A DNA stretch of 64,000 nucleotides, taken from NCBI GenBank assembly GCA_018902385.1, contig JABSSW010000031.1, positions 310,001 to 374,000 of the forward strand, read 5' to 3'. Of this stretch, positions 57,264-64,000 are shown in pieces. The translations under genes and the position numbers were made by a program. The notes below the pieces were generated by a model that was given only the letters and a program-made list of their open reading frames with translations, was not told the DNA's origin and did not search any database. Every line of letters starts with the position of its first letter. The stretch's first letter is position 1. Origin of the DNA: Physcia stellaris. Taxonomy: Eukaryota; Ascomycota; Lecanoromycetes; Caliciales; Physciaceae.

Positions 57264-57868
57264 TCAACTCAGCCCACCCTCCTGTCTCGCCCCCTGAACA
57301 GCAGCGATCCCCTCCAGCCGCCGATGCGCATAGAACTCCACCGTAGGATCCCTCCCCAGCATCTCCCCCATCGTGCCCGCTTTCACGATCTTGAACCCCT
57401 GGTCGCCCCGTCAGCCCTAGAATCCAGCCCCACGACTAGCGCACCCCAATCCCCCAGACCTATCCGTACCTTCATACCGGTACTCTCCCGCCACATGGTA
57501 GCCGCAGAAGAAACTCGTGATCTCGGTCCCCGCGTCCGTGCCCTTGGTATAACGCTTCGGGTACCCGGTCGTCAAGACGAGGTTGGCGGCGGGCCAAGAG
57601 GTTGACGCTGAAGGCGGAGCCGGAGATGAGGCGGCAGTCGGTGCAGTGGCAGCGGGCCTGCCGCAGTGAGAAGGGTCGCGGCTGAAGGGGAAGGGATGCG
57701 GTGTTGGGGGTAGGCGGGGGAAGGAGAGACGTACCACCATCTCGGGGGAGCCGCGCAGCGAGGTCTGCAGCGCGCCACAGACTGGTTTTTTGGGGGTGCG
57801 TGATTAGGGAGCTGTGGATATCTATCTGGTCTGGTTGGGGAGGACTTACGGCAGGATCCAGACGGCAT
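57264..57868 (-). pseudogene. GFA/CENP-V-family zinc protein relic
   Basis: Minus strand. A 19-nt first exon (57868-57850) ending GSC joins after a GTAAGT intron to LCGALQTSLRGSPEM, and a second intron leads to ARCHCTDCRLISGSAFSVNLL, together the G-x-C-x-C-G and C-H-C-x2-C-R zinc motifs of the glutathione-dependent formaldehyde-activating (GFA) fold. From about 57605 the frame must shift to reach AANLVLTTGYPKRYTKGTDA and SFFCG; the next C-G-x-C-G site is degenerate (CGYHVAGEYR), and the C-terminal block FKIVKAGTMGEMLGRDP...VEFYAHRRL to the stop at 57264 cannot be joined by a clean intron. Small cytosolic enzymes of unproved substrate in fungi. One frameshift and a lost zinc ligand point to decay; a sequence error could explain the first but not the second. 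Confidence 0.65.
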
Positions 57869-58638
57869 TCTACCTAGGCACAGACAGCGGTTCGGGAAGC
57901 AGTTACCTGGAAGAGAGCGTCCCGCGGACGGCTTCTGGTTGGTTGTCAACGACCATCGCGACCCGGAGAGAGGCTTTATAACGTAATAAATCCAGGGCGG
58001 CATACAAAGGCTGGCTGCTTTACTCTACACCGATGCAAAGCATCAAAGGCTTTCGAATCATGATTCGTTCTCTTTTCACCCACGATCGAAGCCGGCGTGC
58101 GCGCCATAAGATCATGGTTATTGATAATGGGTACTGAAAGATCGGCGTCAAGCACGAGAGAATACAGCCGTCACGGGTTAGCTGCATCGTCAGGCCGAGC
58201 GTGAGCGATTCGCGACACTTTGAACTAATGTTAGCCTGGCAGAATGCACTACCTGCTTAGTGGCAACGATGATGGAATGGGTATGGTTGAATATCGTTGG
58301 TTACTATTTCGAGAATCACGGAGGCCTAGAAGTAAGAGGCTGGCGTTCATTCCCGATTAAGTTGGGGATTTTGTTTTGTTCCTCGTTGTCGTGCTTCTAG
58401 CAAGAAAGAAGAAAGAACAGCGATCGTGAACTTGTGGCACAGTGCAAAGCTGAAAATAAGCTCGCTGTCGTGCTTCTAGCAAGAAAAAAAAAGGACAGCG
58501 ATCGTAAACCTATGGCACAGTGAAAAGCTGACAATAAGCTCTACCGGTGTCGTACCCTTTCGACATGTCTGGCTTCTCTTGCTCGAAAAATCCCTCCTGC
58601 TGAGGCTCCTCGATGTGAGCCATCGCTGTCGCTTGCAG
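57869..58638. other. Intergenic stretch with a tandem duplication
   Basis: Upstream region of the GFA relic and 3' flank of the prenyltransferase gene. Apart from the 79-bp duplication at 58382-58541 nothing is recognised. Confidence 0.6.
58382..58541. repeat. Two-copy tandem duplication, period 79 bp
   Basis: Copy 1 (58382-58460) and copy 2 (58461-58539) share TGTCGTGCTTCTAGCAAGAA, ACAGCGATCGT, GGCACAGTG and AATAAG, differing by substitutions and a short change in the A-rich part. It sits about 100 bp beyond the stop of the prenyltransferase gene, in its likely 3' UTR or terminator region. Confidence 0.75.
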
Positions 58639-60096
58639 TCAATATGGCCCACCAAAAAGTTGCGGTGCAATATAGCTCGTCAAGGCAAGGTCATCTCCCT
58701 CAAAACCTACACCCACATATGTCTGCATCCCTCTTTGCTTCTCCCATTCCATGCTTCCAATGGCATTCCCTTCACGCCCATCCACTCCCGTGCGTCGCCG
58801 CCGAGAGCTCACGCTTTGTAACACTTCCTGAAAGGCATCTATCCACTGGCTCTTTCCTTCCTCCTCCAGAAAGCTCTTCAGACCGTAGAACGCCTTCGAA
58901 TCATTCTCCGCATAATGTTTCACCGGAACATAGATCTTCGCTTCAGGCAGTACATTGCCCGGTTTGACATCGAAGCTGTACAATATGCCACCAGTCTCAT
59001 GGTTTGTACTTGGGAGATCGCTGCTGGTAGGAAAGTCTGACGGCAAGCTGAGGAGTTGGTACCACAGCTTGCGGAACTTGCCGAGCGCCTTGGCAGATTT
59101 GAGCGTGGGAAGGGTGCCTCCGAGGGTGAGCATATCGATAACCTTGTCGAAGCATGTAATCGAAAAGCGAACGTAGAGTCTGAGTCGGGCCTTGCTGGGA
59201 TGCACACAATCGACGCCGACGCCGACGATAGAGGTAGAGAGACCCAAGGTGTGGGTCAAGAGGAATTCTTCTAGGATCGAAAAGGAGGGAAAGGGACTCG
59301 GGAGAGCGGCAATGGTATCAGACACGACTCCCAAGCGGGAGGTTCCTGTTTGTTCGGCTTTGAGTGGAATCAGATAGGCCTTCATTGCTATTGTACCATT
59401 ATGATTCAGGTCGAACGCTAGAAAGACGGATGATGGCGACGCCGTGGCAACTAAGGAGTCTGCTTGAAGGAGTGTCAATGGTAGACTAGGATCAACGAAT
59501 GCAGATAGAAAGTGGTTGAACCAGGTGAGATCCACATTTGGGGAATTGCAGGCTATCTCTCGCGCAGTATCCACTGCAGCGGTAATGTTAAATGAATCCT
59601 GTACGCTCCCCGCCTCAGGGCCAACAAGCTCAATGGTGTACCGCACTTTTGGTGCATCTAGAGAGCCTTTATTCCAACTCCAGCTGTATTCTAGGGGCGA
59701 GAAGTCGTCAGTCACGAAACTTCTCCACCTACTGGGCTGCTCTTGTCCGAGTGGCCAGGGTCCAAGGCGATGGACGAGGTGCTTTGAATAGAAGGTAAGA
59801 TGCTTTTGCTGACTGTGAGAGTCATATTTTGCTTCCTCCAGCATATGTAGCAATGATGGTCCTGTTGCTTGCCACCAAGAGGTGACGTGATCGTTCGGGC
59901 GCGGTTTAACCTCAGCAACCACTTGCCATGCCTGTGTCAGCGTATCAGTCTCTTCCGATCCTTCTCGTCCTCTGCTCCCAATACCAGACGCATATCGATG
60001 CCATGGAAGCCTATGTGGAGTCCAGCCGTGAAGGAAGCTGGAGATGGCAGCCACAATTTCTGGGCAAGGATTCACCCACTTCCACAGCGTCGACAT
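58639..60096 (-). CDS. DMATS-family aromatic prenyltransferase
   Basis: A single open frame of 485 residues. Family landmarks in order: WWQATGPSLLHMLEEAKYD near 75-93; VHRLGPWP; DDFSPLEYSWSWN; FDLNHNGTIAMKAYLIPLKA with the pyrophosphate-binding K-x-Y; RLRLYVRF; ILYSFDVKPGN then KIYVPVKHYAEND; and TYVGVGFEGDDLALTSYIAP near the end, supplying the Tyr/Lys/Arg shield of the ABBA barrel. These soluble, metal-independent enzymes transfer dimethylallyl or longer chains from the diphosphate to an aromatic acceptor such as Trp, Tyr or a dipeptide in alkaloid pathways. The length is at the upper end for the family and the N-terminal 50 residues are atypical, so the first part of the frame might include a short intron and a different start. 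No NRPS, PKS or P450 lies next to it; a nitrilase gene is 1.8 kb upstream. Confidence 0.92.
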   Translation of the reverse strand: MSTLWKWVNPCPEIVAAISSFLHGWTPHRLPWHRYASGIGSRGREGSEETDTLTQAWQVVAEVKPRPNDHVTSWWQATGPSLLHMLEEAKYDSHSQQKHLTFYSKHLVHRLGPWPLGQEQPSRWRSFVTDDFSPLEYSWSWNKGSLDAPKVRYTIELVGPEAGSVQDSFNITAAVDTAREIACNSPNVDLTWFNHFLSAFVDPSLPLTLLQADSLVATASPSSVFLAFDLNHNGTIAMKAYLIPLKAEQTGTSRLGVVSDTIAALPSPFPSFSILEEFLLTHTLGLSTSIVGVGVDCVHPSKARLRLYVRFSITCFDKVIDMLTLGGTLPTLKSAKALGKFRKLWYQLLSLPSDFPTSSDLPSTNHETGGILYSFDVKPGNVLPEAKIYVPVKHYAENDSKAFYGLKSFLEEEGKSQWIDAFQEVLQSVSSRRRRTGVDGREGNAIGSMEWEKQRGMQTYVGVGFEGDDLALTSYIAPQLFGGPY

Positions 60097-61917
60097 TGTT
60101 AATTATGTCCAGAGAGCTCGCAGAATATTCTTAGAAACAGCCAATGTCTTTGTTCAGGATTTGGTGACGCTCAGAAAAATGATCGGACGGTGCGTAAGGT
60201 TCGGTTTGTGGACAAAGCAGATATATTGTGCCTCGAAATGTTCAGTTCGAGAGAGACTGGACTGATTGGTCGTTTTTCTTCGTCTTGGTAATCCATGACC
60301 AATCCACCGGTGTTAAGATCGAAATCTAATTGGTTGTCGCTAATCTTCCCATCCAGTTGGAGGTGATGAGTGGCCCAGGAATGTACACCAAGATGCGAGA
60401 CGCTTGTCAAGCCTGTGTTAACGGGTGTTGAAGGCTTACCAAGCCAATCAATCTATACTAAAGAGCTAATTTGAGGCTAAACCCAAAAGAATACGAAGAG
60501 ATACTCTATTGGAAGCTGAAAATCGAGGACTCGATGTTCATGTAATTAAAATCCACCTGCAGCGGAGATGGCTTTCTCAGCAGGATACTAATGCACATCG
60601 CGTCGTACAAGCGACGTTAGACTAGCCGTAGTGGGATTTACGAGGGACTAAAATGCAATCCAGATCTACATACTGTAATGTTAGGCTCGGACATGACCGA
60701 GAAGATTTCATCTCCAAACAACTTGACATCAATCAACCTTACATAATTATGCGTCAATAGTGAAGCTTGCTTTGCCTTCCGTGCAAGAGCGAACATGCCC
60801 ATTTGAGGCCAAGGTGAAAGATATGAGCGTCATTGATATGTCTCATTCGGCGCTGGTAGGTTCAACTCTTCATAGAGCAATATCTCAACAAAAAGAGAGA
60901 AAAAAAGACTTGGATGCGGTTCTAGGCTGAAATTTTGGGATTGAATGAGGGTGCAAGTCGTTGCACGAGCAGCTCAATATGTTGTAGGTTTGACTGCATC
61001 GTTCAGATGCACCTGCCAAATAGGATTGTTGACGACTTAGGCCTTCAATTGGAGGACGGTAAACGCCAAGATCGACATAAGACCGAGGGGGCTTTGAGAT
61101 AACACCAATGCCCTGTCTTTGAATATCAGCATGGCTTTCAGACATTGCAGTGGCGGAGAGGTCTGAAGCCAATGGACTCGCACGCTGTGAGGTTTCGTGG
61201 GGCGTTGTGAAAGTCGAGAAAGATGCAGTCTGGTACCAGTGTAATCTTAGGTGACACTAAATCCTTCGACCTCGGATTTACCTACCTTACTTAGGTCTAC
61301 CTATACGAGTTTACTCTCTTAGGACTAGGAGTTTGAGTCACCTAATTTTTCCAGGTTAGATTGAGTGAAGGACATACTTGGAGTTCCGTTATACGCGTAA
61401 GAGCGTCTTCATCGCAAGTGGATTGATCTGCTATGTATAGTAAGACATCATAGCGCTCGTAAAGCTGTTTGGTAAAAGCTGCCGAGACAGAATTAGATTG
61501 ATCCGCAATTCGAGACCGTCGCGCAGGTCACCAGCAAAGCAGATCTTTGTTGGAGGTGTCAGTGCGTGGCCATTGATTCGCTCGGGACGACGTGTTCGGA
61601 GAAGTAAGATGGTGGAGAAACACCTCGAAAGCTCCGATTCTACATTTGCTCTTCAAAATGCCATCATCGCCGACAGTTTGCGAGAAGCGCTGAGACGCCG
61701 TCTTTGTGATAACCAGGAGCAGTCTTAGAATTGCACAAGTCTATCCAGCATCTGGCCTGTCGGATAGAGTTACGCCAGAGCTCCTAGGCCCACATGATGG
61801 AATATAAAGCGCCATCGATTCGCTCAAAGAAAAATATGAATCAAGATACATCCCCCTCTAAGTCGTTCAGTTCTCAGCCGTGCACTTGCTTCTTCGACTT
61901 TAGAAACTTGGACCAAC
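60097..61917. other. Intergenic stretch, 1.8 kb, divergent promoters
   Basis: Separates the divergent prenyltransferase and nitrilase genes. Includes a TATA box for the nitrilase (61803-61808). A 95-residue minus frame at 60885-61172 has no recognisable motif. A stretch of ACCTA/TAGGT words at about 61280-61320 is locally repetitive. Confidence 0.55.
61803..61808 (+). promoter_or_regulatory. TATA box of the nitrilase gene
   Basis: TATAAA inside AATATAAAGC, 110 bp upstream of the start codon, in a suitable position for a fungal core promoter with a short pyrimidine-rich leader. Confidence 0.45.
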
Positions 61918-63143
61918 ATGGGAAAGAACATCAAGGTCGCTACAGTCCAGGCTGAGCCGGTTTGGCTTGACCTTCAAGGATCGGTCAACAAAGTGATTGA
62001 CCTCATCCAACAAGCATCTTCGAAAGGGGCCAATGTATTGGGATTTCCTCAGCTCTTTGTGCCAGGCTATCCATGGTATGTAGCTCCTTATTTCTCGAAA
62101 TAGGACCACAACCTTGACCTTTGTTGCTGACAGTGTTTTTAGGAGCATCTGGACCGAGGCAACCCTAGGGAATGCGTCCAACAAGATGAAATTTCTGAAC
62201 AATTCACTGGCCCGAGAGTCTCCAGAGATGGACAAGATCCGGAAAGCCGTGAAAGATGCTGGGATAATGGTGGTTTTGGGATACAGCGAGCGTGATGGGC
62301 ACAGTCTGTATCAAGCACAGGTAGGACCATCGTCGTTATGCATGTCCTTCGTGGGTCATACATTAACCATCACAGTCATTTATTGACGTCAATGGCGAGA
62401 TTGTCAACCATCGCCGCAAAATCAAGCCAACTCATGTTGAGCGATCAATCTTTGGAGAAGGACACTCTGAGTCTTTGCAGAACGTCGTCAGCACTGACTT
62501 CGGAAAGATTGGCGGTCTTATTTGGTACGATCTGTCCTTTTAGCTGGAGGCTTACTGTTGACGTGACCATTCTCACAGCTGGGAGCATATGAAGCCTCTA
62601 CTTCGCTATTATGAGTATACTCAAGGCGTACAAGTGCATGTTGCAAGCTATCCATCCGCGTGGGAGACGGCAAAAGAGTCGCCTGTATACAGTATGACAG
62701 CAGCAGCTTCTCAAGCAGCCTGTCAAATGATGGCCATGGAAGGTGGTACCTTCGTACTGTTGGCGACTCCGATCATCAGCGACGCAAACCGAGAGAAAGC
62801 TGGCATGGCCAATGCCCCAGATGGGAAGGTCGTAAGTCAATAACCATGCCCCTGAATGCTCCCAATGTTTTACTTCGCGGTCCTTGTGCAAAAAGACGTG
62901 AAACGAGTTCGCTAACAGCAAGACTAGCCTTTTGCAGGCTATTCCCAAATTTTCGGTCCCGACGGTAGCCCACTGGCCAAGCCTTTGGGGCCCAAGGAGG
63001 AGGGAATCTTGTATGCAGACATTGATCTGGCTGATATCGCGCCAGCGAAGCACTTCCTAGATATCTCGGGACATCACACTCGGCCGGATCTACTGAGTCT
63101 GAAGGTGAAATCCTCAGCAGTACAGCACGTACACCACGAGTAG
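61918..63143 (+). CDS. Nitrilase/cyanide hydratase-type CN hydrolase with Glu-to-Gln at the catalytic site
   Basis: Five exons (61918-62075, 62143-62320, 62376-62524, 62579-62831, 62928-63143) give 317 residues, the usual size for fungal aliphatic nitrilases. Catalytic triad positions: the loop GFP[13 protein letters not shown] carries Gln45 (codon CAG, 62050-62052) where the family has Glu; the Lys loop [11 protein letters not shown] is intact (Lys127); the Cys loop [16 protein letters not shown] has Cys162, its codon split by intron 3. Later blocks [23 protein letters not shown] and [10 protein letters not shown] are normal. Intact relatives hydrolyse nitriles to acids or cyanide to formamide in the cytosol, often as helical filaments. 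Loss of the general-base Glu predicts a crippled enzyme or pseudoenzyme unless this is a sequence error, because all splice sites and the rest of the frame are intact. Confidence 0.9.
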
Positions 63144-64000
63144 GTGCTCTCAACCTGGAGGGCCCAGGGATTGGAAAACATGCCCTTGCTTTTTCCTCTC
63201 TCTAGTCACGAACAAAAAAGTGAAGCACTGTAGACCGCAAATAAGTCGTTGATGTTAACGTGCGCGTTAGCGACAAATATCAATTTCTTTCATATAAATT
63301 GTTTCTCAGAGGAGACGATAAAGTCCCATGTTGTTGCTCCAACTGAAGATGAGAAGATGCAGAAGACAAAGATACAAGTAGTGATAGTGGTAGTGGGGTT
63401 GATTGACCATGACCCAGCTTTGCCTAGTGAACCAGGTATCCACGAGATCCATATCAGACAATTCGTTCTCCAAACAATTCGGTGCCTTGTAAATCATTCA
63501 GTGCGTCCGGTGTTCTGTCTCATCCATTGTCTCCTTAAAAATTTCAGTTTCCGCCAGATGGGTCATTGTCTGAAACTCTTGGACCTTAAAATTGTTTTCA
63601 GTTTCATCGATTATATCAACATCGACCATCATTTGCTCCAAAAGTCGTCTGTTGAACATTCAGAGTTGCAGATCTGTACCCAAGTCTCGCTCCAACTGCA
63701 ATGTACGTTGGACCTCATAAGTATGCCAGATCCCCGTTTTCCTGGTCTTGCTCTATTCCCCTCCTATGATTTTTGATAGCGTCGATTTGTTGGCTTGGAA
63801 CTCCGCATTGTCTATGAATCTTTGCCCTTGCCATTCGCCTCTTCGTATTCTGCTTGGCAATGCTCAAGAATTTCGGCTGTCAGCGATCCAGTGACTCGAA
63901 CGCTCTATTCTTTCTCTAACAAAGAGGTACGCGATCTGGCAACTCACTCAGTTTTTGCTAGGATGAAGCATGGTTTTTGGTGTTTCATGATCTTGCACAG
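63144..64000. other. Right-edge stretch, no firm gene
   Basis: Mostly 3' flank of the nitrilase gene. A short clean minus frame ending at 63812 (EILEHCQAEYEEANGKGKDS then stop) could be the last exon of a gene entering from the right, but its join to the next open stretch beyond a GTGAGT at 63947 does not hold the frame. Confidence 0.4.

Noticed and set aside
56964-57605. 213-codon plus-strand frame
   Set aside because: Partly antisense to the GFA relic, which has recognisable zinc motifs; the plus frame has none.
60885-61172. 95-codon minus frame between DMATS and nitrilase
   Set aside because: No motif and no splice-linked continuation.
63812-63948. Possible last exon of a minus-strand gene entering from the right
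   Set aside because: Joining across the GTGAGT intron breaks the frame or meets a stop; cannot be supported without more sequence.
1-64000. tRNA, rRNA or CRISPR features
   Set aside because: No cloverleaf, rRNA core or regularly spaced repeat array was seen; short direct repeats all belong to LTRs or dispersed elements.

Overview
The window is nuclear DNA of a filamentous ascomycete (Pezizomycotina). The evidence is genes split by short introns (about 40 to 90 nt) with CTAAC/CTGAC-type branch sites, typical fungal families (NACHT/NLR, DMATS prenyltransferase, DAL5-type MFS, fungal P450, CFEM-like secreted protein), and AT-rich blocks of retrotransposons carrying only C-to-T/G-to-A damage (repeat-induced point mutation, RIP). 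I cannot fix the species.

Layout. 1-11.6 kb is gene territory: the 5' part of a CFEM-like secreted protein (minus), a secreted cysteine-containing protein, a single-exon Ser/Thr kinase, a ten-exon allantoate-permease-type transporter and a convergent cytochrome P450. 12.18-17.32 kb is one complete, heavily mutated Ty1/copia element (minus) with 144-bp LTRs and a TGTTC target duplication. 17.7-35.7 kb is again genic: a low-complexity, probably nuclear protein, a RAD5/RAD16-like SNF2 ATPase, a head-to-head NLR-type NACHT protein with zinc fingers and a SANT-like domain, a broken homocysteine S-methyltransferase and a two-TM membrane protein. 37.3-54.9 kb is a four-layer nest: a small TIR element is split by Gypsy element A (minus, 183-bp LTRs, TSD TATG). 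A is split by chromodomain Gypsy element B (plus, about 310-bp LTRs, TSD CGTTT) and, inside its right LTR, by a non-autonomous LTR element C (plus, about 209-bp LTRs, TSD TGAAA). 55-64 kb holds copies of a short dispersed repeat, a decayed GFA-family gene, a DMATS aromatic prenyltransferase and a nitrilase whose catalytic Glu is Gln.

Most unusual signal: the point mutation of the repeats has the wrong dinucleotide preference for textbook RIP. In hand alignments of four LTR pairs I count 71 transitions and no transversions. 61 are at CpT/ApG, 6 at CpC/GpG, only 4 at CpA/TpG and none at CpG. The mutated blocks keep C almost only before A or G. Coding damage fits: the stops I checked in element B are all TGA (consistent with Trp TGG to TGA), and both Gypsy reverse transcriptases read YLND where YLDD is expected. 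A CpT-directed RIP-like process, rather than the CpA-directed one known from Neurospora, is the best candidate here for something undescribed.

Intergenic stretches contain no RNA genes, CRISPR arrays or operons that I could support.
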